Of a stretch of 25,501 nucleotides of DNA, positions 1-8,462 are shown piece after piece. The position numbers and the translations under genes were made by a program. Positions within the stretch are counted from its first letter, which is position 1. The number at the start of each line of letters is the position of its first letter. The notes below the pieces were generated by a model. It was not told the DNA's origin. It saw only the letters and a list, made by a program, of their open reading frames with translations, and did no database searches. Source of the DNA: a virus; the IMG/VR virus record IMGVR_UViG_3300030104_003429, positions 19,262 to 44,762 of that record. One strand, written 5' to 3'.

Positions 1-166
1 ACTGTGCAGAGTTGTCAGCTATAGAACGGAGACTTATATAAATGTCCCAGAGTTCTTTTAGCGTTTCTGTCTCTTCGTCTATATTTAGAGCTTCTATGAC
101 CGCAAGTTTAACCCCATCAGCAGCAGTCTGATAGGCATCATAGGCATGGTTTTTTCCACAAGACAT
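1..166 (-). CDS. hypothetical protein, C-terminus cut by window edge
   Basis: An open frame starts with ATG at 166 and runs off the left end without a stop, giving 55 residues beginning MSCGKNHAYDAYQ. It is acidic in its second half (residues around NIDEETETLKELW) and looks helical. The start lies 2 nt after the stop of the preceding gene, so the two are probably co-transcribed from the sigma70-type promoter at 394-422. I do not recognise a function. It is a real coding frame judging by its tight spacing and codon pattern, but only the N-terminal part is visible. Confidence 0.6.
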   Translation of the reverse strand, partial: MSCGKNHAYDAYQTAADGVKLAVIEALNIDEETETLKELWDIYISLRSIADNSAQ

Positions 167-168
167 GA

Positions 169-369
169 TTAAAGATCTTCAGAGATTACATCCATTAGGA
201 CTTCATAGTCCGCAAATTCATTGCCCGAAAATTCAATCAGTCCCTCGTTTTGATAGTACCTTCTAACCTTTTTGTATAGTTTGGGGTGCTTTACATCTAG
301 GAAAATTTCCTTGTTTGCTGCAGCACGAAGTGTACTCAAGTCCTTCTTGAACTTACTCGACAAAGACAT
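169..369 (-). CDS. small basic hypothetical protein (66 aa)
   Basis: 66 residues, N-terminal half rich in Lys/Arg (KFKKDLSTLRAAANK, KLYKKVRRYY), C-terminal half acidic (NEFADYEVLMDVISEDL). No motif that names a function is visible. It is the first gene after the perfect consensus sigma70-type promoter at 394-422 and is followed after 2 nt by the partial gene at the window edge, so it heads a short early-type unit. Small charged proteins expressed early in T4-like phages are often host-interaction factors, but nothing here shows that directly. Confidence 0.65.
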   Translation of the reverse strand: MSLSSKFKKDLSTLRAAANKEIFLDVKHPKLYKKVRRYYQNEGLIEFSGNEFADYEVLMDVISEDL

Positions 370-393
370 TGCTCTGGATATGTTAACCTCATT

Positions 394-422
394 ATTATAG
401 TCTAGTCATCATCCTTTGTCAA
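394..422 (-). promoter_or_regulatory. perfect-consensus sigma70-type (early) promoter
   Basis: On the minus strand TTGACA (422-417) is followed by exactly 17 nt and TATAAT (399-394), a full match to the bacterial housekeeping sigma consensus. The -35 box lies inside the last codons of the 50-aa gene ending at 402, and the -10 box lies in the 32-nt gap before the ATG at 369. Expected transcription start is near 387. Early genes of T4-like cyanophages are read by host RNA polymerase from promoters of this type, so this probably starts a new early unit. Confidence 0.8.
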
Positions 423-554
423 TTCTTTTTCTGTTTTAAAAATATCATATGCAAACTTTACTCCTGCCTCCCTTGACAGTAGAATTTTTTTAGTGATAGT
501 CATCTCTCTACAATAAAATATCACTGGTTGATCGTCAGAACAATCTCCACTCAT
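402..554 (-). CDS. small acidic hypothetical protein (50 aa)
   Basis: A 50-residue frame from ATG at 554 to TAG at 402-404, starting MSGDCSDDQPVIFYCREM. Its ATG overlaps the stop of the preceding gene as ATGA (554-551), the coupling pattern used throughout this region, which supports it as a real gene. The C-terminus is highly charged (KTEKELTKDDD). The -35 box of the downstream promoter is embedded in its last codons. Function is not recognised. Confidence 0.6.
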   Translation of the reverse strand: MSGDCSDDQPVIFYCREMTITKKILLSREAGVKFAYDIFKTEKELTKDDD

Positions 555-757
555 TTAGTTAACTCCTGTTTACCTTTGAACTCTCCTTTCTTGCAGAAAT
601 AGAAAGTATAATTTTCTGTAGTTACATAGTAACCATCTATTTCTTTTCCATTATCTGTATATCCATACGCTTTAATTTTTTCATCGATGCCATCTAGTCT
701 GAAATTTTTTGTGTTACTTGTTAAGTATTCATGGTATCTAGCATCTAGGTTGATCAT
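551..757 (-). CDS. hypothetical protein (68 aa)
   Basis: 68 residues with many Tyr/Lys/Asn (YGYTDNGKEIDGYYVTTENYTFYFCKKGEFKGK), suggesting a small beta-rich fold. It is joined by ATGA overlaps to both neighbours (754-757 upstream and 551-554 downstream), so it is probably translated by coupling at the end of the accessory operon. No recognised domain. Confidence 0.65.
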   Translation of the reverse strand: MINLDARYHEYLTSNTKNFRLDGIDEKIKAYGYTDNGKEIDGYYVTTENYTFYFCKKGEFKGKQELTK

Positions 758-1002
758 CGTTCCTCGAATGTAAGTTTGCGGATCCGTCTTTTACGGCGTT
801 GTTCTTGCCATTCTAACTGATCTTTTGTTAAATGTCCAGCTTTCCTGACATTTGATGTATTATTTATTAATATGACTTCTGAAAGGTTCACTGCTGAGAC
901 AGTATCACCCTCTAAAATTGTTCGGTTTGCACACCCACAACTCTGAACCTTAGTGCTACTGGTCAATTCCGTGTTGCACCTTTTGCATTTAACTCTTAAC
1001 AT
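754..1002 (-). CDS. conserved cyanophage small protein with Cys cluster (82 aa)
   Basis: 82 residues. The N-terminus carries Cys-x2-Cys (C6, C9, in VKCKRCNTEL) and Cys-x-Cys (C22, C24, in QSCGCANRT), a likely zinc-ribbon-like or metal-binding arrangement. The C-terminus is strongly basic (QRRKRRIRKLTFEER). From memory it resembles a short family seen repeatedly in T4-like cyanophages (CKxCNxEL..SCGC) with no known function. It starts 3 nt before the stop-proximal end of the oxygenase gene cluster unit and is coupled to the next small gene by ATGA. Confidence 0.7.
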   Translation of the reverse strand: MLRVKCKRCNTELTSSTKVQSCGCANRTILEGDTVSAVNLSEVILINNTSNVRKAGHLTKDQLEWQEQRRKRRIRKLTFEER

Positions 1003-1005
1003 AAC

Positions 1006-1668
1006 TCAAATAAAAGTAACTTCAGTAAATCTTGTAGTGGTCTTAAAAAAATTATCTGTTATTGTTTGACCGTGAAACCACTGACCAGGAAAAACAACTC
1101 CTTGATTAAATCTATCCAATATGCATAACTCTTCAGTGAACTGCTTCTCTGTTCTCCAAGGAGTACAGTGCTCAGTATCTTTCTTCATTAAATATGCCTT
1201 TGCTTTTGTATTAGCAGCTCTATACAAAGTAGTACCTGCCTTCATATGATGAGATGGATTCATATAAATCATGAAATTTAATTGCCCATCCATATGAGGA
1301 TGCCAATAGTTACCAGCACCAGGATAATCTGATATCAATCTAAAGGTATTAATAGTATTTGGAATAGCATATGGGTCTATGTCTTTAACACCATAAGCAT
1401 CAGCAAGCATTTCAATAAGAAACTTTCTATTCTGATCCCATCTATTATCAACGGCCAACTGACCATCCATAAAATCTATACCATTCTTAGACCCTCTGAT
1501 AGATTTATGAGTTCTGATTGCTCTAATAGAATCCAAATATGAATAGACTCTATCTGGATGCTTGTACACATCATCAATAAACATGATCTTAGAATCCCTC
1601 CAAGGCTCAACATTGATTGCCCAGTTAGGATTAAATTCAAAATCAGATGCCTTAAAAAATTTAGTCAC
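1006..1668 (-). CDS. 2OG-Fe(II) oxygenase-like protein (DUF6445-type), GTG start
   Basis: 220 residues. The double-stranded beta-helix signature is visible: HxD iron ligands at H125/D127 (WHPHMDGQLNFMIYMN), a distal His at H199 (FPGQWFHGQTI) and a 2-oxoglutarate-binding Arg candidate at R213 (TTRFTEVTF). An N-terminal segment (VYKHPDRVYSYLDSI) resembles the one in the gene at 20509-21366, also DUF6445-like. The start codon is GTG (1668-1666) sharing GTGA with the stop of the preceding gene, so translation is probably coupled. Such enzymes couple 2-oxoglutarate decarboxylation and O2 to hydroxylation; the substrate cannot be predicted. Last of five adjacent oxygenase-like genes. Confidence 0.78.
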   Translation of the reverse strand: MTKFFKASDFEFNPNWAINVEPWRDSKIMFIDDVYKHPDRVYSYLDSIRAIRTHKSIRGSKNGIDFMDGQLAVDNRWDQNRKFLIEMLADAYGVKDIDPYAIPNTINTFRLISDYPGAGNYWHPHMDGQLNFMIYMNPSHHMKAGTTLYRAANTKAKAYLMKKDTEHCTPWRTEKQFTEELCILDRFNQGVVFPGQWFHGQTITDNFFKTTTRFTEVTFI

Positions 1669-2264
1669 TCGAACATAAATGTGTAGTTCACTCTACGATT
1701 GTCTGATCCATCGATCATAGAAACTTTATTAGTCTCATGAAAATATTTAGAGTTAAAAATCAAAAGTCTATTACATGCATAGGGTATGACAGTCTTCTTA
1801 GATTTAGTGTACTCTAAGTATTTTCTTATCATTATTATATCATTATTATACTCTTCCCAACTCCAACTAGGTGGTGGTTGTATATCATAAAGAATTAATC
1901 CATTCTTCTCTGAATCTTGAACAGATTCATTAGGACTAACCCAAAGATTGATATTATATTTTGCTGGATCTGCATGAGGTGTAACTCCATCAGCATTATT
2001 ATCATGCACAAATGCCCAACCTCTAGAAAATTTTCCTAAAAATTTATACCTTGATTTTAATGAGGTAACTATGTCTTCTAATAAAGTAAGTGGGAAAGAA
2101 TCTTTTGAAAAATTTATAGAATGATATCCTTCATAAGAATCATCCTTGAGATCTGTAGTCAATGCAAAGTCTCTTAATTCATTTATTACCTCAGGCAAAA
2201 ATAAATTATCTTCTATAAAATAACGATCTTCCTTAATAATCTTTTCTACAGTACTTGAATGCAT
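1665..2264 (-). CDS. 2OG-Fe(II) oxygenase-like protein (199 aa)
   Basis: 199 residues. Iron ligands are predicted at H97/D99 (VTPHADPAKYNINLWVSP) and H176 (FNSKYFHETN), with R190/R191 (DNRRVNYTFMF) as the 2-oxoglutarate carboxylate contact. The intact HxD...H...R set supports catalytic competence. The ATG at 2264 lies inside the end of the upstream oxygenase gene (32-nt overlap, no clear Shine-Dalgarno), so the true start could be slightly further in. Substrate unknown. It is sequence-distinct from its four oxygenase neighbours, not a recent tandem copy. Confidence 0.78.
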   Translation of the reverse strand: MHSSTVEKIIKEDRYFIEDNLFLPEVINELRDFALTTDLKDDSYEGYHSINFSKDSFPLTLLEDIVTSLKSRYKFLGKFSRGWAFVHDNNADGVTPHADPAKYNINLWVSPNESVQDSEKNGLILYDIQPPPSWSWEEYNNDIIMIRKYLEYTKSKKTVIPYACNRLLIFNSKYFHETNKVSMIDGSDNRRVNYTFMFE

Positions 2265-2847
2265 AAGTAAAACGATGATCAGATTTAAGAGGGGTTGCTC
2301 TATGCCAAACCCATGCAGTAAATTTTAGTAGGGTATTTGGTACTGGTGGTATAGCAATAATTTTATCCTCAAGATAAAACTCAGTTGCTCCACCATCATT
2401 CAAACCAGTATACAGTTCGTTACCATAGAATATAAAAGTTATAGCATCGTAACCATCTGCACAGTCTTGATGAAAATTTGCTATCTCTCTAGGAGCAAAG
2501 CAATTAATATATGCTCTATACAAATCATACTCTTCCATCTCTGGAAACTTAGAACATATGTTTTCATCAAACATATCAAGTATCTGCTGATCCTTATCAC
2601 TTATTGCTATGTTTCTTTCGGCCTCAGGTACGATCTCTCCATTATCTAACTCACCAACCCCGATCATTTCATCCATGATGTCATAGATCATTCCTGTTGG
2701 TTTGTAATTTCCAGCATCGCTTTCACCCCATATGTATGGTGATTTTTTAGCAAAGTCTACAGCATAAGAAAAATCTTGTGCTGGTAAAAATTTAGGAACT
2801 GTTGCAATGGATGGTCTAAGATCCGTAGTATAACTATAATCTATCAT
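2233..2847 (-). CDS. 2OG-Fe(II) oxygenase-like protein (204 aa)
   Basis: 204 residues. Signature residues are H126/D128 (ANFHQDCADGYDAITFIFY), H182 (AWVWHRATPL) and R192 (DHRFTYAFKY). The middle segment (GGATEFYLEDKIIAIPPVPNTLLKF) has the sheet-turn-sheet look of the prolyl-hydroxylase-like fold, where the loop before the distal His records the cofactor site. ATGA overlap at 2844-2847 couples it to the preceding oxygenase. Member of the five-gene oxygenase run; substrate not predictable, though phage versions have been suspected of protein or nucleic acid modification. Confidence 0.8.
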   Translation of the reverse strand: MIDYSYTTDLRPSIATVPKFLPAQDFSYAVDFAKKSPYIWGESDAGNYKPTGMIYDIMDEMIGVGELDNGEIVPEAERNIAISDKDQQILDMFDENICSKFPEMEEYDLYRAYINCFAPREIANFHQDCADGYDAITFIFYGNELYTGLNDGGATEFYLEDKIIAIPPVPNTLLKFTAWVWHRATPLKSDHRFTYAFKYCRKDY

Positions 2848-3413
2848 AAATCAATGGTGTTAACTGCTGTTACTCTCCATACTATACTGTATCTATACAC
2901 ATATGGATGCCTTGGTCCTAAACCTCTATGCCAGTAATTAGATGGAAAAATAATAACTCTACCAGGCACATACTCATGCTCTTCTATAACACTACCATGC
3001 TGTGCATCAAGTATTTGAAACTGACCACCCCACTCTTTATCCCATCTAGAATTTGAGAAGTACATAATAGTTGAATTACTAAGATCACCATCAATATGAG
3101 CACTACCATCACAAAAAGAATGCTGTAAATTTAGATCTATCCTTGACAAATAATATGTTGTGTCTGTTACCTCTTCAATATGCCTCAACATATCAAGAAA
3201 CATAGGTGCTTTAGGTGTCCAGTTAGTAACTGTATTCACACTAGTTCTTTCAAATAAATTCTCACCAAATAATCTATGAGTGCCACCTCCACCATCAGGA
3301 TATCGTCTGCCATTTGCCTCATTAGTACATGAAACAGGTAGATTAAATACCATCTCATCTGTATTTGCTATAAATGCAGGAGAAAATAAGTTGTCATAAA
3401 CTGTAGCAATCAT
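2844..3413 (-). CDS. 2OG-Fe(II) oxygenase-like protein (189 aa)
   Basis: I place the start at ATG 3413, which overlaps the upstream stop as ATGA (3413-3410); an in-frame ATG at 3425 would add four residues. In the 189-aa form the ligands are H106/D108 (GSAHIDGDLSNSTIMYF), H162 (FPSNYWHRGLGP) and R174 (YVYRYSIVWRV). This is the clearest prolyl-4-hydroxylase-like (2OG-FeII_Oxy) layout in the cluster, with the usual GGxFQIL strand between the ligands. It lies between two other oxygenase genes and is translationally coupled to both. Confidence 0.8.
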   Translation of the reverse strand: MIATVYDNLFSPAFIANTDEMVFNLPVSCTNEANGRRYPDGGGGTHRLFGENLFERTSVNTVTNWTPKAPMFLDMLRHIEEVTDTTYYLSRIDLNLQHSFCDGSAHIDGDLSNSTIMYFSNSRWDKEWGGQFQILDAQHGSVIEEHEYVPGRVIIFPSNYWHRGLGPRHPYVYRYSIVWRVTAVNTIDL

Positions 3414-4057
3414 ACTCTTACCCATAAATGTGGTGATGTAACAATGTTTTCGTAATGCTCATCAACTGTCTCAGAAGATGTGATGAATATATCATACACT
3501 ATAGATGCTCTATAATGTAACCCAGAAAAATCTCTGACATTATGCATTACACTAGATGGAAATACAATTAAATCACCATCTATAGGATTGAATTGATATA
3601 TCCCTAGGTGTGGTTTTAAATTTAATGGTAACATGTCCATTTCATTACCACTCTCAAGATTTAAAGTCCCTCCACTACCCTCAGTCCTGAGATAATAAAC
3701 TCCACTAAAATGAGATCCTTTATGATAATGATTTGGATTACCACCATCTTCTAATCTAGTTACATTCGGCCATGACTTTTGAAAGAAAACAGAATAATCC
3801 TGATCATCAGTAATCTCTTTTAAATATTTCCTAACTGCCTGACCCATATGATAATTCAACCAATAGAATCTCTTGGTAGTATGCAACAAAAAGAACTCTG
3901 GTATGTCTTGATCGCCTGTAAAATTTCCACAGTCATTAATTTCTTCTAAATTTTTATTATAAAAATTTTCACAGACATTCATCATACCATCCCATTCTTT
4001 TTTGGGACATGGAATATTAGTTTTATAAAAAGGAGTAGGAAAAAGATACTCTATCAT
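3410..4057 (-). CDS. putative 2OG-Fe(II) oxygenase, TIGR02466-like (215 aa)
   Basis: Starts at ATG 4057, which shares ATGA with the ndhI stop; a frame from an upstream TTG at 4066 is less likely. The motif [15 protein letters not shown] places ligands at H110/H112 (HxH instead of HxD), followed by [14 protein letters not shown] (H172) and [11 protein letters not shown] (R183). This matches the family described as putative 2OG-Fe(II) oxygenase TIGR02466, common in cyanophages. It is the first of five oxygenase-like genes and directly follows ndhI, so both are almost certainly on one transcript. Substrate unknown. Confidence 0.8.
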   Translation of the reverse strand: MIEYLFPTPFYKTNIPCPKKEWDGMMNVCENFYNKNLEEINDCGNFTGDQDIPEFFLLHTTKRFYWLNYHMGQAVRKYLKEITDDQDYSVFFQKSWPNVTRLEDGGNPNHYHKGSHFSGVYYLRTEGSGGTLNLESGNEMDMLPLNLKPHLGIYQFNPIDGDLIVFPSSVMHNVRDFSGLHYRASIVYDIFITSSETVDEHYENIVTSPHLWVRV

Positions 4058-4605
4058 TTCAACCAATCTATACCGACTCTAGGATCAGAGTCCTTGACTG
4101 TGTGTGGATCCATCTCACCCTTGGGTAGATAAGAAAGTTCACGCAATGGTCTAACTGAGGGATCAGTTGTAACATTAGTGGGAAGTCGTCCAAGAGCGAC
4201 ATTATCAAAGTTAAGTTGGTGTCTGTCAAATACTGATAATTCATATTCCTCCGTCATACTCAAGCAATTAGTTGGACAATATTCTACGCAGTTGCCACAG
4301 AATATACATGCTCCAAAATCAATTGAATAGTTTCTTAGTTCTTTTTTCTTAGTTTGTTTGTTCATTACCCAGTCAACGACTGGTAAATTTATTGGGCATA
4401 CACGAACACATACTTCACAAGCAATACATTTATCAAACTCGTAATGAATGCGGCCTCTATAACGCTCAGAAGGGATAAGTTTCTCATAAGGATATTGTAT
4501 AGTTACAGGTCTACGACCCATGTGATCTAAAGTTACAGACAAACCTTGCAGCATATACTTTGCTGCTTGACCTATCTCTTTTATGTAACTAAGAATGCCT
4601 TTCAT
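4054..4605 (-). CDS. ndhI: NAD(P)H-quinone oxidoreductase subunit I (NdhI)
   Basis: 183 residues, near full length for cyanobacterial NdhI. Two 4Fe-4S binding sets are intact: C60, C63, C66, C70 ([12 protein letters not shown]) and C100, C103, C106, C110 ([12 protein letters not shown]). Hallmark NdhI stretches are present ([31 protein letters not shown]-type [12 protein letters not shown]). NdhI is the peripheral-arm subunit of the thylakoid NDH-1 complex, carrying electrons from ferredoxin toward plastoquinone in cyclic flow and respiration. Start at ATG 4605 overlaps the upstream stop as ATGA and matches family length; ATG at 4638 would add 11 atypical residues. The C-terminal about 20 residues differ from typical hosts. 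No other ndh gene is visible, so it must assemble with host subunits. Confidence 0.95.
   Translation of the reverse strand: MKGILSYIKEIGQAAKYMLQGLSVTLDHMGRRPVTIQYPYEKLIPSERYRGRIHYEFDKCIACEVCVRVCPINLPVVDWVMNKQTKKKELRNYSIDFGACIFCGNCVEYCPTNCLSMTEEYELSVFDRHQLNFDNVALGRLPTNVTTDPSVRPLRELSYLPKGEMDPHTVKDSDPRVGIDWLK
4201..4229 (-). promoter_or_regulatory. possible internal sigma70-type promoter within ndhI
   Basis: TTGACA (4229-4224), a 17-nt spacer and GATAAT (4206-4201) occur on the minus strand inside ndhI, about 145 nt before the first oxygenase gene. Eleven of twelve consensus bases match. The bases encode conserved NdhI residues ([10 protein letters not shown]), so the match may be accidental, but it would be well placed to transcribe the oxygenase run. 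Confidence 0.3.
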
Positions 4606-5220
4606 TGTTGAACTTGAATTAATGGAACATACAACCATCCCTCTCTTGTATAGTTACAATGTTCTGGTACATTTGTACTGTCGTATTGATATACAGAGAT
4701 TTTATATTCAGCGTCTGGACATTCATCAATCATTGTTTTCTGAAGACGATCAAAGTATTGTCCTATAGTATTATTATCACCATTGACAGAGCAAAAGAAT
4801 GAAAATCTAGAATCTTTCTTTGCCAATTCCTTTATACATTTAATTAAAAAATATATGTTGGTGCAATTATATTTTAATAACTCATCATCAGCATCTTCAA
4901 TGTAAGGATCATGGAAGAAACAATCATACTTACCAAGGTTATCTATACATGGCCATGCTTGTTTAATTATTTTTACCTTAGGATAATTTTTTGCCCACTC
5001 TATCGCTTTTTCATATACATCATCATCTGGTTCAAGGATAGTATGAGATTTGATATCAAATTGTTGGATTTGTGTAGCAGAATAACCATATCCAAAACCA
5101 ATCTCCAACACATCACCACATGGTTCTAGTAAATTAATACAAGTTTCCATGTAATGTTTCTCCCACTCCATCATATACATGTGAGTATCAGAAGAACCAT
5201 AAAGAGTATCGTCTTTAAAT

Positions 5221-5228
<8 letters not shown>
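4602..5228 (-). CDS. class I SAM-dependent methyltransferase (guanidinoacetate/arginine N-methyltransferase-like)
   Basis: 208 residues. Motif I ([12 protein letters not shown], about residues 40-51) and the acidic ribose contact after strand 2 ([15 protein letters not shown]66) are typical of Rossmann-fold methyltransferases. The later segment [12 protein letters not shown] (about 101-112) resembles the YD..FxDPY/TY motif of guanidinoacetate N-methyltransferase and arginine methyltransferase RMT2-type proteins. The N-terminal [11 protein letters not shown] also fits that group. It overlaps the GIY-YIG gene by 8 nt and ndhI by ATGA. The substrate (small molecule, protein side chain or nucleic acid) cannot be told from sequence. 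Confidence 0.8.
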
Positions 5229-7584
<2,356 letters not shown>

Positions 7585-7596
7585 AACACAATTTTA

Positions 7597-7610
7597 ATCC
7601 TTATAAGGAT
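7597..7610. repeat. 14-bp perfect palindrome between late promoter and start codon
   Basis: ATCCTTATAAGGAT is its own reverse complement. It lies directly after the AATAAATA late motif and contains AAGGA on the minus strand, which could serve as the ribosome site for the gene starting at 7584. It may be a regulator or RNA-fold site, or chance in AT-rich DNA. Confidence 0.4.
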
Positions 7611-7617
7611 ATTTATT
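7610..7617 (-). promoter_or_regulatory. T4-type late promoter AATAAATA for the 449-aa gene
   Basis: Minus-strand AATAAATA (7617-7610) matches the NATAAATA late motif of T4-like cyanophages. It overlaps the TAA stop of the 77-aa gene and lies 25 nt upstream of the ATG at 7584, the usual late-promoter distance. Confidence 0.65.
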
Positions 7618-7846
7618 CGACTCTAGCATTCCAGTCTTTAAATGACGATTGAAGTTGTCCTTTATTCTCTGTATCTGGATCTTTATACCCCTTCATTCTC
7701 TTCCATTCATTGTACAAAGCACCTAGTAACCATGATTGAGATAGACTTTTAGGTCCGTTCTCAAGTAACTCTAGGTATTTTTTGTTGGTGGTGTAACCTT
7801 TGTACTCCTCTCTCCAATTAGAGTCGTCATAGGATTTATTTTTCAT
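7613..7846 (-). CDS. conserved hypothetical protein (77 aa)
   Basis: 77 residues, Tyr/Trp/Lys-rich (WREEYKGYTTNKKYLELLENGPKSLSQSWLLGALYNEWKRMKGYKDPDTENKG). Its ATG at 7846 overlaps the end of the preceding basic protein by 11 nt, so it probably belongs to the same late unit started at 8347-8340. I do not recognise a domain. A short helix-turn-helix-free helical bundle is plausible. Its stop codon TAA forms part of the next late promoter. Confidence 0.65.
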   Translation of the reverse strand: MKNKSYDDSNWREEYKGYTTNKKYLELLENGPKSLSQSWLLGALYNEWKRMKGYKDPDTENKGQLQSSFKDWNARVE

Positions 7847-8315
7847 AAGTAAATGTTTTTCCTTTGATTTGTGTTACTCCCTCAGGTGACTTACCTTGGG
7901 GTTTAAATTTGCCTATACCCTTTCTCTTCGTCTTACCTAATCCTCCTTTTCTAGTTGCACTTAGTGTAGCATTCTTTTTGGTTTGTACAATAACTGCATC
8001 CTGATCATACTTTTTACCTAACTTCTTTATTGCCTTCTTGAATTTTCTCTTACCTTTCTTGCCAGATGAAACTACATGACTTCGTTCACTGCCTCCTTCC
8101 CATTTACCTTTCGTTTTCGTAGGACCAGGAAGACCACGACCACGAATATCTTTATCTAATTGTTTATTTCGTGCTTTGTTTTCTTTAGAAGATTTACCAG
8201 TACGAGTTCCAGAGAGGACAGCCATCCCTCCTTTGTCAGATTTACTTTTAATTCGGCTTAGACTACTCTCCCTCACTAGAGAACATTCTAGCATAAAATT
8301 TGTAAAAGTCTTCAT
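7836..8315 (-). CDS. strongly basic late protein with capsid-targeting-like N-terminus (159 aa)
   Basis: 159 residues, extremely Lys/Arg/Gly-rich (RIKSKSDKGGMAVLSGTR, GKRKFKKAIKKLGKKYDQDAVIVQTKK, GGLGKTKRKGIGKFKPQGKSPEGVTQIKGKTFTY), so probably nucleic-acid binding. The N-terminus MKTFTNFMLECS resembles the T4 capsid-targeting peptide MKTYQEFIAEA found on internal head proteins. A late promoter (8347-8340) lies 24 nt upstream and AGGA sits just before the ATG. Together these suggest a DNA-binding protein packed in the head, an inference. From memory the sequence is conserved among T4-like cyanophages. Confidence 0.75.
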   Translation of the reverse strand: MKTFTNFMLECSLVRESSLSRIKSKSDKGGMAVLSGTRTGKSSKENKARNKQLDKDIRGRGLPGPTKTKGKWEGGSERSHVVSSGKKGKRKFKKAIKKLGKKYDQDAVIVQTKKNATLSATRKGGLGKTKRKGIGKFKPQGKSPEGVTQIKGKTFTYEK

Positions 8316-8339
8316 TTCCTGTGACAGTTTCCTAATTGG

Positions 8340-8347
8340 TATTTATC
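8340..8347 (-). promoter_or_regulatory. T4-type late promoter GATAAATA for the 159-aa basic gene
   Basis: Minus-strand GATAAATA (8347-8340) fits NATAAATA, overlaps the TAA stop of the 39-aa gene, and lies 24 nt upstream of the ATG at 8315. It marks the switch from the nrd unit to late genes. Confidence 0.6.
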
Positions 8348-8462
8348 CTCCGACATACTTATCGTAGTCATCGGCAGCATCACGAATTGCTTTTTTACAC
8401 TCTTCTATGTCCCATTCAATTTCTTCAGAGTTTGAATCCTGAGAAGGTGTCTTTCTTGACAT
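8343..8462 (-). CDS. small acidic hypothetical protein after nrdB (39 aa)
   Basis: A 39-residue frame from ATG 8462 to TAA 8345-8343, starting MSRKTPSQDSNSEE and ending DDYDKYVGG. It overlaps the last 38 nt of nrdB in another frame. Beyond nrdB, the frame continues for about 27 codons without stops and ends exactly at the late promoter. Acidic helical composition (EEIEWDIEECKKAIRDAADD). I believe similar short genes follow nrdB in related phages but cannot verify it here. Function unknown. Confidence 0.55.
   Translation of the reverse strand: MSRKTPSQDSNSEEIEWDIEECKKAIRDAADDYDKYVGG

Noticed and set aside
858-865. AATAAATA inside the 82-aa gene as a late promoter
   Set aside because: It lies about 100 nt from the next start codon, too far, and encodes ordinary residues in an AT-rich gene.
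4606-4638. Upstream ATG for NdhI at 4638
   Set aside because: It adds 11 residues ([11 protein letters not shown]) unlike NdhI N-termini and overlaps the methyltransferase end by 37 nt; the ATG at 4605 fits length and the ATGA coupling.
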